From assembly GCA_031395485.1 (NCBI GenBank), contig JANNUS010000005.1:124001-188000 (forward strand): a DNA stretch of 64,000 bases, written 5' to 3'. A program made the translations under genes and the position numbers. Position 1 is the stretch's first letter. Each line of letters opens with the position of its first letter. This document shows, piece after piece, positions 43,175 to 51,914 of the stretch. This DNA comes from UBA2336 sp031395485 (GTDB taxonomy: Bacteria > Bacteroidota > Bacteroidia > Cytophagales > Cyclobacteriaceae). The notes under the pieces are model-generated. The model was not told the DNA's origin. It did no database searches and saw only the letters and a list, made by a program, of their open reading frames with translations.

Positions 43175-43594
43175 GTGCGTCAGCCAACAAGTGGAGGTGC
43201 AAAAAGCATGACATTCCCGCAGCCCGGACGACAGCGCAGGCGAGCACAACAAGGGCAGCGGGTGGCCTGCAGCTTGCTGAGTGAAAGAGGACGGAATGAA
43301 ACGAAATGAAGTGGAGCGAACTTGCGCTGGAAGTGAATGAAGTTTGTGGTTATGTGCGCTGGATGTGCGAAAGATCGATGACCCAAACACAATGAACGTG
43401 CGCATAGGATAGTGAGTGTAACGTAATGGAGTGTAATGAAGGACGACTGAACGAAGCTGGATGCAGGACACAGGAGCTGCCGTGAGGAATGACGCAGCCA
43501 AAGCAAAAGGCATGACAGCATGAGCAGAGCGAACCGAAGGCGAACAGTTGGTGCTGTCTCAGCACGGACTGTGAGTGCTGGCGTGATCTTTTGC
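43175..43594 (+). repeat. Purine-rich modular repeat, unit 2
   Basis: Starts with the same GTGCGTCAG (43175-43183) and ends with GGCGTGATCTTTTGC (43580-43594). It holds two pentamer-phased tracts: six pentamers at 43289-43318 and four at 43419-43438, all of the form NRRYG. The minus-strand frames across it are long only because the plus strand is poor in the triplets that give stops. Confidence 0.55.
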
Positions 43595-43624
43595 GGCAAG
43601 GAATGACGAACACCTTATTACCTG
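43583..43624 (+). repeat. Dispersed 42-bp repeat, copy 1
   Basis: Shares GTGATCTTTTGCGGCAAGGAA and a diverged tail ending CCTTAT.ACCTG with 55344-55385. It lies at the end of purine-rich unit 2, about 210 bp before the efflux operon. Confidence 0.7.
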
Positions 43625-43728
43625 TTTGTAGTCAGAAAAATTAGTTTGAAACATCAAATTTCCCTCTTTTTAAGATCACTAAGGCATTTTTGGAATCCCA
43701 TAAACTGTAATTATTGAGGATAATATCT

Positions 43729-43785
43729 TGTCCTTTTATGACGCGCTAATGACCTATGACTGTGCGTTTAAGTGCTCCACATTTG
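43729..43785 (+). promoter_or_regulatory. Shared upstream element, copy before the efflux operon
   Basis: TGTCCTTTTATGACG (43729-43743), then TGACCTA at +21 (43750), then CACATTTG at +49 (43778-43785), a near match to the -7 element TAnnTTTG. The same three blocks with identical spacing precede the esterase operon (49581-49637). TGACG and TGACC are 11 bp apart, a direct repeat on one face of the helix. Confidence 0.65.
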
Positions 43786-43830
43786 TGTCAGCAAAAAGCA
43801 CTTGAAAGTAAATCATAAAAAATAGTCGTC

Positions 43831-45300
43831 ATGAAAAAAACAATTACACTGACTCTTGATCTAATCCTGATCACGAGTCCAACACTAATGTTACTCTCGA
43901 ACGGAGTTCATTATTTCATACAGTTAGTCACGAGTGCAGCCTTCTTAAAACGCTGCTGGATGGTGCTGCCAATGCTTTTATGTATTGTGATGCATGTCAA
44001 TGGCCAGGATTACCTGAAAGAGTATGTTGCTGAAGGTCTTCGAAACAATGAAGTCGTGCAACAAAAGAATATTGCTTTAGAGAAGGCTTTGCTTTCACTG
44101 CGCATCGCAAAGGGAATGTTTATGCCGAGTGTTAACCTTCAAGGTTCCTATACGAGCGGAAGCGGTGGCCGTAGCATTTCCTTGCCAGTTGGTGATATGC
44201 TCAATCCTATTTATTCAACACTCAATCAACTAACCGACAGCGAACAGTTCCCGCAGATTGAAAATGTAAAGGAAAGCTTCTTTCCAAAAAACTTTTATGA
44301 TGCACGCATTCACACTACAATCCCAATTCTAAACACCGATTTACTCTATAACCATAAGATCCGTCAGCAGCAGGTTGTGCTTCAGGAATTTGAAGTAAAA
44401 ATCTATCAGCGCGAACTGGTTGAAAGCATCAAAGTAGCATACTTCAGTTATCTCGCAACCACCGAGATTGTGAAAATATACAAGAGCTCGCTGGAATTTG
44501 CTGAAGAAGGCAGGCGTGTTAATGCTTCGCTATTGGCAAACGGACAAGGCCTTCCTGCCTATCTATTACGTGCCCAAAGTGAAATCGAAAATATTCATGC
44601 TCAAATTACTGACAGTGAAAGACAAGCTCACAATGCACAACTCTACTTTAACTTCTTGTTGAATCGCGAAGGCGAAGAAGTAATTCTGGCAGAAGAAAAT
44701 GTAGGAAAGGAATTCATACTACATGATAGTCTGAATGAGAGTCCATCAACAAGTGCGCGTGAAGAACTAAGTCAATTACGCCAGCTTGTTTCGCTTAATC
44801 GAATGATTAATAAAATGGATCAATCGTTTTGGGTTCCTAAAATCAATGGGTTTGCTGATGTGGGTTCGCAATATCAAAACTGGATATTCAACAATCAATC
44901 GCGATTCTATCTGGTAGGCCTACAAGTTGACATTCCTGTATTTGCCGGATTCACGAACCGTAACAAAATCCGCTTGTCTGAACTGAGTGTCAAGAATTCT
45001 GAACTTGATTACTCCCTCAAGAGCAAGCAGATTGATATGAGAATGCAAGCTGTTAAAAACGAATTAATCACAGCCTACCAGAACTATCGTTCGGCTGAAA
45101 AGCAACTTGAAGCCGCCCGTGGCTATCAACGACTCATTGACAAAGGATATAAGGAAGGCAGCAATACATTCATTGAAACGCTTGACGCTCGGGCTCAATT
45201 GACCGTTGCTCAACTGAAGACTATCATTAATCAATATCACATTTTGATTGCGGATGCACATTATGAACGTGAATCAGCTTCTTTCTCATTTGACAACTAA
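43831..45300 (+). CDS. TolC-family outer-membrane efflux protein
   Basis: A 489-aa outer-membrane channel for a tripartite efflux pump. The body has the two repeats of long helices and strands typical of TolC/OprM (YVAEGLRNNEVVQQKNIALEKALLSLRIAKGMFMPSVNLQGSYTSG; RLSELSVKNSELDYSLKSKQIDMRMQAVKNELITAYQNY). The apparent signal peptide (MVLPMLLCIVMHVNGQ) begins only about 43 residues in; the first 43 residues are an unusual extra stretch, so the true start may be internal. First gene of the pump operon, 26 bp before the adaptor gene. Confidence 0.9.
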   Translation: MKKTITLTLDLILITSPTLMLLSNGVHYFIQLVTSAAFLKRCWMVLPMLLCIVMHVNGQDYLKEYVAEGLRNNEVVQQKNIALEKALLSLRIAKGMFMPSVNLQGSYTSGSGGRSISLPVGDMLNPIYSTLNQLTDSEQFPQIENVKESFFPKNFYDARIHTTIPILNTDLLYNHKIRQQQVVLQEFEVKIYQRELVESIKVAYFSYLATTEIVKIYKSSLEFAEEGRRVNASLLANGQGLPAYLLRAQSEIENIHAQITDSERQAHNAQLYFNFLLNREGEEVILAEENVGKEFILHDSLNESPSTSAREELSQLRQLVSLNRMINKMDQSFWVPKINGFADVGSQYQNWIFNNQSRFYLVGLQVDIPVFAGFTNRNKIRLSELSVKNSELDYSLKSKQIDMRMQAVKNELITAYQNYRSAEKQLEAARGYQRLIDKGYKEGSNTFIETLDARAQLTVAQLKTIINQYHILIADAHYERESASFSFDN

Positions 45301-45326
45301 AAAATACAACCATAAAATATAAGATT

Positions 45327-46379
45327 ATGAAAACAATAAAGCTCCTAACCATTATCGCCCTTTCCTGGTTGGCGTATGCATGCACACCCAGCAAAGGAAA
45401 TGAAAGTACTACTATCGAAGCCAACGAGATTCCTGTTTGGGTTCAAAAACTAAAAATTGAAGAGGTACCACTACCTATTTACACTTCTGGTCAATTCACA
45501 AACCATGACGAGACCTTTCTTTCCTTCAAGACTGGCGGAATTATTGAAAAAATACTTGTTGGGGAAGGTGACATGATTTATAAGGGTCAACTTCTTGCCG
45601 TGTTAAACCTTACCGAGATAAATGCTCAAGTATCGCAGGCGGAGCTTGAATTTGAAAAGGCGAAACGCAGTTACAACCGTGTTTCTAATTTATACAAAGA
45701 CAGTGTTGCAACCCTCGAGCAATTTCAGAATTCAAAAACAGCCCTTGACATGGCCACCAGGCAAATGGAAACAGCTCGGTTTAACCGCTCCTATTCTGAA
45801 ATACGTGCCCTTGCTGATGGACATGTATTAAAGAAAAGCGCAAACGAAGGCCAAATGATTGCCCCAGGAAGTACGGTGTTGCAAACGAATGGCAATAGAC
45901 AAAATGATTGGGTATTAAAGGTAGGAATCAGCGATCGCGATTGGGCACGTATAAAGTTGGGCGATAATGCATCGGTATCCATTGATGCACTTCCAGGTGA
46001 AACGTTTATGGCGAAAGTTGTACAAAGATCCAGTGGTGTAGATCCAAACACCGGTACGTTTTCGGTTGAACTTCGATTGACAGAAACATTACCCCAAGCG
46101 ATTGCCAGTGGCTTGTTTGGAAAAGCTGTGATTACACCAGCATCAAAACAAAACGTGTGGTCGATTCCGTATGATGCCCTTCTTGATGCAGGCTCACAAT
46201 CGGGGTATGTCTTTGTTACCAATGATATGAAGACGGTTCAAAAACAAGCAGTAGTTGTTTCAGCCATTGAAAAAGACAATGTAATTATTAGCAGTGGCCT
46301 TGAAAGCGCACAATATATAATCATTGCCGGCAGCGCGTACCTGCATGATAATTCTTCCATTCGCATTATGAAGCAATAA
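45327..46379 (+). CDS. RND efflux periplasmic adaptor (membrane fusion protein)
   Basis: A 350-aa lipoprotein (WLAYACTPSKG, lipidated Cys at 19). It bridges the RND pump and the TolC-like channel. A lipoyl-like half (TGGIIEKILVGEGDMIYKGQLLAVLN), an alpha-hairpin (QAELEFEKAKRSYNRVSNLYKDSVATLEQFQNSKTALDMA) and a second lipoyl half (IRALADGHVLKKSANEGQMIAPGSTVLQ) are followed by a beta-barrel domain. This is the HlyD/AcrA pattern. Second gene in the operon. Confidence 0.93.
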   Translation: MKTIKLLTIIALSWLAYACTPSKGNESTTIEANEIPVWVQKLKIEEVPLPIYTSGQFTNHDETFLSFKTGGIIEKILVGEGDMIYKGQLLAVLNLTEINAQVSQAELEFEKAKRSYNRVSNLYKDSVATLEQFQNSKTALDMATRQMETARFNRSYSEIRALADGHVLKKSANEGQMIAPGSTVLQTNGNRQNDWVLKVGISDRDWARIKLGDNASVSIDALPGETFMAKVVQRSSGVDPNTGTFSVELRLTETLPQAIASGLFGKAVITPASKQNVWSIPYDALLDAGSQSGYVFVTNDMKTVQKQAVVVSAIEKDNVIISSGLESAQYIIIAGSAYLHDNSSIRIMKQ

Positions 46380-46429
46380 CAGTCATATAAAAAATAGGAT
46401 AAAAAATAAGCCCTCTAAAATTAACAGCC

Positions 46430-49400
46430 ATGAAAATATCAGAATATGCCATAAAGAATTACCAATTCACGTTGGTGATCTTTCTCATGATCATCTTGTT
46501 GGGAGCTACAACAATTCTTCACATGCCTCGCGCAGAAGACCCGGAGATTCACTCACCACAATTTCCCATCGTGGTTGTGTATCCCGGAACGAGTCCGAAG
46601 GACATAGAAGATATGGTCGTTAGCCCGATGGAGCGCAAGATTACCGAACTGGAAAATATCAAGCGAGTGAAAACCACAATCAAAGATGGCGTTGCGGTGG
46701 TACTGGTTGAATACAAATATGGTAGTAATGTAGATGATAAATATTCTGAACTCATTCGAGAAGTAAATGCCTTGCGCAACGAGTTGCCAAGAGATATCGC
46801 AAGCATAGAAGTTGGTAAAATTGACCCATCCGATGTTAACGTAATACAAATCGCGTTGGTCTCAGAAAATACTTCTCGTAACAAATTGAATGAATATGCT
46901 GAGAACCTGAGAGACGAACTCGAGCAAATACAATCCCTGAAGAAAGTTGAGATTCATGGACTGAGCGACAGAATTGTTCGCGTGGATTTGGAACTTGAAA
47001 AAATGGCGCACATGCAAATACCGCTTGAAGTGATTCTTGGAAGTGTGGGTAGTGAAGCGACTAATATTCCAGGAGGAAGTGTTGAAGCAGGAAATAAGTC
47101 GTTCAATATCAATACCAGTGGAAGTTATAGAGACATTGAGGAGATACGGAAAACGGTTGTCTACTCCGCCAATGGCAAGAATATCCTATTACAGGATGTT
47201 GCAAAGATAGAGTATGATTATTCTGAAGAGGTTCACATTACCCGCCTCAATGGTTACCGCTCCGTTTTTGTAACAGCAGCTCAAAAAACGGGTGAAAATA
47301 TTTCCATGACACAAAAGAAGTATTTGCCCGTGATCGAAAGATTTAAGTCGACACTCCCTCCCAATATTAGCATGGTTCACCATTTCGATCAGGCTAACAA
47401 TGTGAACAAACGCCTCGGTTCACTCGGAAAAGATTTTCTGTTCGCTATTTTATTAATCTCCATTACCCTTCTTCCCCTGGGGCAACGGGCTGCACTTATC
47501 GTTATGATTTCCATTCCTCTTTCGCTGGCCATGGGAATTATCATGCTTGACCTACTTGGATATACGCTTAACCAATTGAGTATTGTTGGACTTGTTGTGG
47601 CGCTTGGTTTGTTGGTGGATGACAGTATTGTAGTGGTGGAAAACATCGAGCGTTGGATACGTGACGGGCATTCGCGTTTAGAGGCAACGATCAGGGCAAC
47701 CAAGCAGATCGGGCTAGCCGTTGTGGGTTGTACGGTTACACTTGTTATCGCATTTATGCCTCTTGCATTTCTACCAGAAGCGCATGGTGACTTCATCCGC
47801 AGTCTTCCAATGAGTGTGATTTTGTGTGTGGTAGCATCCATGCTTGTATCGTTAACTATTATCCCATTTCTGAGTAGCCGATTGTTGAAAGATCATGCCG
47901 GGCATCCGGATGGAAATATCTTTATGAGAGTTCTCAAAAAATTAATCCATGGAAGCTATGCCAAATTGCTCGACAAAGCGTTGGCGAGGCCTATCCTCTC
48001 AATTGTAATTGCCGCATCACTATTCGTGGGCTCGCTTTTGCTTTTCCCAGTCATCGGTTTCAGTCTCTTTCCTGCATCGGAAAAACCTCAGTTTCTTATT
48101 GAAGTTACTACACCCCTTCAATCCAATCTTACATACACCAACAAAGTCACGGCTCAGGTTGAAGCTGAATTGAAGAAAGAGAAAGAGATAAAATACTTTG
48201 CTACCAACGTAGGGAAAGGAAACCCACGCATCTATTATAATATTCTCCCTGAAAACGAACGTACAGATTTTGCTCAGATATTTGTGCAACTGGATGAGCA
48301 TACCTCCCCTAAACGAAAACTTATGTTGATCGAAGAACTACGCAAGAAGTTCTCGTCAAGTGTTGAAGCTGAAATCAAAGTGAAAAACTTTGAACAAGGC
48401 GCACCAATAGCTGCTCCTGTTGAGGTGCGTATTTTTGGGGAAAATCTTGACACGCTTCGGATGATCGCGGCTAAGGTTGAAAACTTATTAGAAACAACTC
48501 CAGGTGCCATTTATATTGAAAATCCTGTTGCTCATCTGAAATCAGATATCAAAATCGATATTAATAGAGACAAGTCGCACATGCTTGGAATACCCACCGT
48601 GGCAATTGATAATACGATTCGTCTTGCTGTGGCAGGGATTGATGCAGGTAAGTTCTCAGATCAAAACAGAGATGAGTTCAAAATCATCATGACAAAATCC
48701 AGACAAGAGCACCCCACGCTAGAGGTGTTGGACAATCTGTTTGTGAATACCAAACAGGGCACCGCGGTACCTCTTCGCCAAGTTGCCAATCTTCATATGG
48801 AGTCTTCACCCATTAAAATCAATCACTATAATAAATTGCGCACTGTTTCTGTAAACGCATATGTGAAAAAGGGATTTCTCAATGACAACGTTACGAAAGA
48901 CGTTATGGCTAAGATGGATGAAATAAAACTTCCGGCTGGTTACAGTTATGTGATGGGTGGAGAAATAGAAAGTCGTCACGAAGGGTTTGGTGGCTTTGGG
49001 AGTGTGGTCATCGTAACCTTGTTCTTGTTCATTGCTGTTCTCATTCTGGAGTTTAAAAATTTTAAAAGCACATTGATTGTCCTGTCCGTAATTCCGCTGG
49101 GTATTGTTGGTGCAGTGGTCGCACTTTTGGTAACCGGTAATTCACTTTCGTTTGTAGCGATGATTGGTTTGATTGCTCTGGCTGGAATTGAAGTAAAGAA
49201 TACCATTCTTCTTGTGGATTTCACGAATCAACTTCGTTCGGAAGGAAAATTACTTGATGAAGCCATTCGTGAAGCTGGGGAGGTCAGGTTTCTTCCGATA
49301 ATCCTGACTACACTAACTGCCATCGGTGGTTTAATGCCCATTGCCTTATCAACCAATCCGTTGATATCACCACTGGCGATTGTCATCATCGGAGGCTTAA

Positions 49401-49471
49401 TAAGTTCAACTTTGTTGTCCCGAATTGTGACCCCGGTAGTCTACAAATTAATACCGCCTAGGATTTCGTAG
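46430..49471 (+). CDS. RND efflux transporter permease (AcrB/HAE family)
   Basis: A 1013-aa inner-membrane proton-driven exporter with 12 expected helices. The start MKISEYAIKNYQFTLVIFLMIILLGA and the porter-domain blocks (FPIVVVYPGTSPKDIEDMVVSPMERKI) are typical. TM4 has the proton-relay Asp pair in GLLVDDSIVVVENIERW near residue 400, and the second half repeats the design (AMIGLIALAGIEVKNTILLVDF near 910). Substrates probably include hydrophobic or toxic compounds. Third gene of the operon; the terminator at 49502-49535 follows. Confidence 0.94.
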   Translation: MKISEYAIKNYQFTLVIFLMIILLGATTILHMPRAEDPEIHSPQFPIVVVYPGTSPKDIEDMVVSPMERKITELENIKRVKTTIKDGVAVVLVEYKYGSNVDDKYSELIREVNALRNELPRDIASIEVGKIDPSDVNVIQIALVSENTSRNKLNEYAENLRDELEQIQSLKKVEIHGLSDRIVRVDLELEKMAHMQIPLEVILGSVGSEATNIPGGSVEAGNKSFNINTSGSYRDIEEIRKTVVYSANGKNILLQDVAKIEYDYSEEVHITRLNGYRSVFVTAAQKTGENISMTQKKYLPVIERFKSTLPPNISMVHHFDQANNVNKRLGSLGKDFLFAILLISITLLPLGQRAALIVMISIPLSLAMGIIMLDLLGYTLNQLSIVGLVVALGLLVDDSIVVVENIERWIRDGHSRLEATIRATKQIGLAVVGCTVTLVIAFMPLAFLPEAHGDFIRSLPMSVILCVVASMLVSLTIIPFLSSRLLKDHAGHPDGNIFMRVLKKLIHGSYAKLLDKALARPILSIVIAASLFVGSLLLFPVIGFSLFPASEKPQFLIEVTTPLQSNLTYTNKVTAQVEAELKKEKEIKYFATNVGKGNPRIYYNILPENERTDFAQIFVQLDEHTSPKRKLMLIEELRKKFSSSVEAEIKVKNFEQGAPIAAPVEVRIFGENLDTLRMIAAKVENLLETTPGAIYIENPVAHLKSDIKIDINRDKSHMLGIPTVAIDNTIRLAVAGIDAGKFSDQNRDEFKIIMTKSRQEHPTLEVLDNLFVNTKQGTAVPLRQVANLHMESSPIKINHYNKLRTVSVNAYVKKGFLNDNVTKDVMAKMDEIKLPAGYSYVMGGEIESRHEGFGGFGSVVIVTLFLFIAVLILEFKNFKSTLIVLSVIPLGIVGAVVALLVTGNSLSFVAMIGLIALAGIEVKNTILLVDFTNQLRSEGKLLDEAIREAGEVRFLPIILTTLTAIGGLMPIALSTNPLISPLAIVIIGGLISSTLLSRIVTPVVYKLIPPRIS

Positions 49472-49501
49472 TCCAAATTGAATACGAAACCCACTTTAAT
49501 T

Positions 49502-49535
49502 GTGGCCTGAGAGTATTTCTCTGGCCACTTCTTTT
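49502..49535 (+). terminator. Terminator of the efflux operon
   Basis: GTGGCC (49502-49507) pairs with GGCCAC (49523-49528), with an inner GAGA/TCTC pair, followed by TTCTTTT. Confidence 0.75.
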
Positions 49536-49580
49536 AGGCGGCCCCGACTGCTTGCCCTACCAGCTTTTGACTCCGCAGGT

Positions 49581-49637
49581 TGTCCTTTTATGACGTCTTG
49601 TTGACCTAGGGCAATAGCGTAAGGAACCACACCTTTG
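49581..49637 (+). promoter_or_regulatory. Shared upstream element, copy before the esterase operon
   Basis: TGTCCTTTTATGACG (49581-49595), TGACCTA at +21 (49602) and CACCTTTG at +49 (49630-49637), with the same spacing as 43729-43785. The start codon lies 96 bp from the element start (102 bp in the efflux copy). Confidence 0.65.
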
Positions 49638-49676
49638 TTTCATAGAAGGGAAATAAAAGTTAAAACAAATAAAAGT

Positions 49677-50498
49677 ATGAAAAAGCAAAAAGTACTCTCT
49701 CTTACCCTGGGCATCCTTGTTGGTGCAGCCGTGCTATTCCTGATGGCATCATGCAGCGAAGAAAAATTTAATCCGGAGCTTATAAGAAAATTCTCCATTC
49801 AAGCCGTTTCTAATGGAGCAACTTACACGATTCAAGTTGCATTGCCCGAAAATTACAATTCATCGGTTGAAAAGTTCTCAACAGTCTATGTTCTTGATGG
49901 AAAGCAAGATTTTGATTTAGTAGCGAATACTTGCAAGAGACTTTCGGACCATTATTCGGTACCCAATGTAGTAGTAGTAAGTATTGGCTACGGAAGAGAT
50001 CGAAGCATTGACTATACACCAACAGAAACCGGCTCAAAAACCGGAGGTGCGCCACAATTCTTGGCATTTATTGAAAATGAGCTGATTCCAAAAATCGAGG
50101 AAGACTTTAATACCGAAACAACAAGAGAAAGTAGAGTAATTCTTGGCCATTCATATGGTGGTTTATTCGGGGCCTATGCGTTTGCTGTTAACAATAACCT
50201 ATTCGGTAACTACATCATGTTAAGTCCTTCACTTTGGTTCGACAATGAAGTTTCGATGCTACTGGAAAAACAAAGCAGAGTCAATAATAAGGATACTCGC
50301 CAGTTGGTATTCATGGGTATAGGTGAAGCAGAGAACAGCGGCAGAATGCAAGCTCCCTTTGAAGCGTTTTACCAGATTCTTCGGGACAACTATACTGACA
50401 TGATCTTATCAAAGAACCGCGAAGATGACCTGGACCACATGGGTTCAAAAGACCCAAACATTGTAAAGGGCCTTAATTATTATTTCCAAAACAGATAA
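49677..50498 (+). CDS. Lipoprotein alpha/beta hydrolase, putative esterase
   Basis: A 273-aa lipoprotein (LFLMASCSEEKF, Cys near residue 26). The alpha/beta-hydrolase fold is shown by STVYVLDGKQDFD near 55, the nucleophile elbow GHSYGGLFGAYAF near 155 and a C-terminal His in DLDHMGSKDP. It belongs to the esterase-D/enterochelin-esterase-like family, which cleaves esters such as siderophores or S-formylglutathione. The start at ATG 49677 is chosen over an upstream TTG 14 codons earlier. It is downstream of the shared element at 49581. Confidence 0.85.
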   Translation: MKKQKVLSLTLGILVGAAVLFLMASCSEEKFNPELIRKFSIQAVSNGATYTIQVALPENYNSSVEKFSTVYVLDGKQDFDLVANTCKRLSDHYSVPNVVVVSIGYGRDRSIDYTPTETGSKTGGAPQFLAFIENELIPKIEEDFNTETTRESRVILGHSYGGLFGAYAFAVNNNLFGNYIMLSPSLWFDNEVSMLLEKQSRVNNKDTRQLVFMGIGEAENSGRMQAPFEAFYQILRDNYTDMILSKNREDDLDHMGSKDPNIVKGLNYYFQNR

Positions 50499-50525
50499 TT
50501 CTTCAACCTTAAAACCAACATTGAT

Positions 50526-51125
50526 ATGAAACTACTTACATGCTTATCCATTGCACTGGTATTGTTTGCTGCCACCAATGCATTTGCACAAAAGAAAGCA
50601 CCGACAGCTGTTGTTCGCGAATTAACCGTTGAGCCTGGTGTGGGAGTCCATACAAATTTTGGAACCGATCTTCTAGTTACAAACCTGGTTCAATGGAATC
50701 CCACTAAGCGTTTCAGCCTTGCCGCGCATACCTCTTTTAATTTTAACAATATTTTGCAGCGCGACTTTAACTATGTAAAAACGAATTACAACTATTCGAT
50801 CAATCAAAAGTTTGGAGCAGGTACTACTTTCTATTCGAGAAAAAGTTCGCACACACTTCTATTGATGGTTGGTTTCAAGTATACGGCCTTTAAGGAAACT
50901 CTGAATAACCCCGATTTCGATAAAGTAAGTGTGTCCATCAGCGGAGTTGATCCCGACTATGGAATGATGTACAGTTATAAGAGAGGATTGAAAAAATGTT
51001 TTTTCACCTACCGCATGTACATACCGTTATATCCGTGGCCTGTGAAAGGATCCAACATGAACTATATAGATGGTAACCGGAATAATATCGCGCTGGAGTT
51101 GGGAGTGGGGATAAAAGTTAAATAA
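50526..51125 (+). CDS. Exported hypothetical protein, possible outer-membrane beta-barrel
   Basis: A 199-aa protein with a clean signal peptide (MKLLTCLSIALVLFAATNAFAQ). The mature part alternates aromatic and polar residues in short strands (FGTDLLVTNLVQWNPTKRFSLAAHTSFNF, TLLLMVGFKYTAF, NIALELGVGIKVK) and ends in a strand, as small outer-membrane barrels do. It follows the esterase gene by 27 bp, so it is cotranscribed. No specific family is recognised. Confidence 0.75.
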   Translation: MKLLTCLSIALVLFAATNAFAQKKAPTAVVRELTVEPGVGVHTNFGTDLLVTNLVQWNPTKRFSLAAHTSFNFNNILQRDFNYVKTNYNYSINQKFGAGTTFYSRKSSHTLLLMVGFKYTAFKETLNNPDFDKVSVSISGVDPDYGMMYSYKRGLKKCFFTYRMYIPLYPWPVKGSNMNYIDGNRNNIALELGVGIKVK

Positions 51126-51151
51126 CCTAAGCATAATTAAAACTTTTCTTT

Positions 51152-51835
51152 ATGGCACTATTCACATTTTGGCGTGGGGATGATTATACAGCTCCGAAAG
51201 AGATGAGCAACCTTTCAATACAAAAGGAATTTGATATATCTACGTTGTCGTCATTGATGAACCTGGAAGAACAAAAAATTCAGAAGAGGTTTGAAGATGG
51301 AAATGAGGCTTGGGTTGTGCGATTTGACGGCAAGCCTGTTTCCTTCGGATGGGTAGGTCGGGAAAGAGCGGTTATTGGAGAGTTGTCAAAAGTGATTCAT
51401 GTTCCAAAAGGAAATGCATATCTGTGGAATTTCAGAACACTGGAGGCTTTTCGTGGTAAAGGTTATTACGTTCAATTGCTGCGCACAATTTTAAAAGCTG
51501 AAGAAAAAATCAGTGAGCGTTTATGGATTATTTCAGCTCCTGAAAATCGAAGCTCTTACAATGGAATAGTCAAGACGGGATTCCAACCTGTTGGTGATAT
51601 CATGTTCGATTATAAAAATGAAGTGGTGCTACTCGCAAGTTCCGTGAATGAAAGAACTCAGGCCGGTGCAGACTTTATTCAAATCCCAATCACAACCACT
51701 ATGGTACGTCCATGTTGGAGATGCGTCAGTAAAGCCATGAACAAAGAAGCTTCGTGCGATTGTTATGAAAATAATTTACCATGCCGTTGCGGTAATCAAA
51801 ACCCAGTGACGCCTACAAGGACAAACATCTTATGA
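51152..51835 (+). CDS. GNAT-like protein with Cys-rich C-terminal tail
   Basis: A 227-aa protein. Residues ~60-160 look like a GNAT acyltransferase core: GNEAWVVRFDGKPVSFGWVGRER, then ALEAFRGKGYYVQLLRTILKAEE with the acetyl-CoA-loop-like RGKGYY. The last ~45 residues contain six Cys in MVRPCWRCVSKAM and SCDCYENNLPCRCG, possibly a metal site. It begins 26 bp after the barrel gene and is probably the last member of the esterase operon. The substrate is unknown. Confidence 0.7.
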   Translation: MALFTFWRGDDYTAPKEMSNLSIQKEFDISTLSSLMNLEEQKIQKRFEDGNEAWVVRFDGKPVSFGWVGRERAVIGELSKVIHVPKGNAYLWNFRTLEAFRGKGYYVQLLRTILKAEEKISERLWIISAPENRSSYNGIVKTGFQPVGDIMFDYKNEVVLLASSVNERTQAGADFIQIPITTTMVRPCWRCVSKAMNKEASCDCYENNLPCRCGNQNPVTPTRTNIL

Positions 51836-51914
51836 TTTCATCTTAACGCACATCCATATACCCTGGAGAAAAACTCCTTCCAGTTATTGTTAAAAATAAA
51901 TTCTTAAATGAATC

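Noticed and set aside
43067..43613. Several long overlapping minus-strand frames in the purine-rich region
   Set aside because: They overlap each other in different frames and their Cys/His/Ser/Arg-rich products follow from the strand's purine bias, not from codon choice.
47389..47841. 150-codon antisense frame in the RND permease gene
   Set aside because: Antisense shadow; low-complexity Ser/Thr/Arg product.
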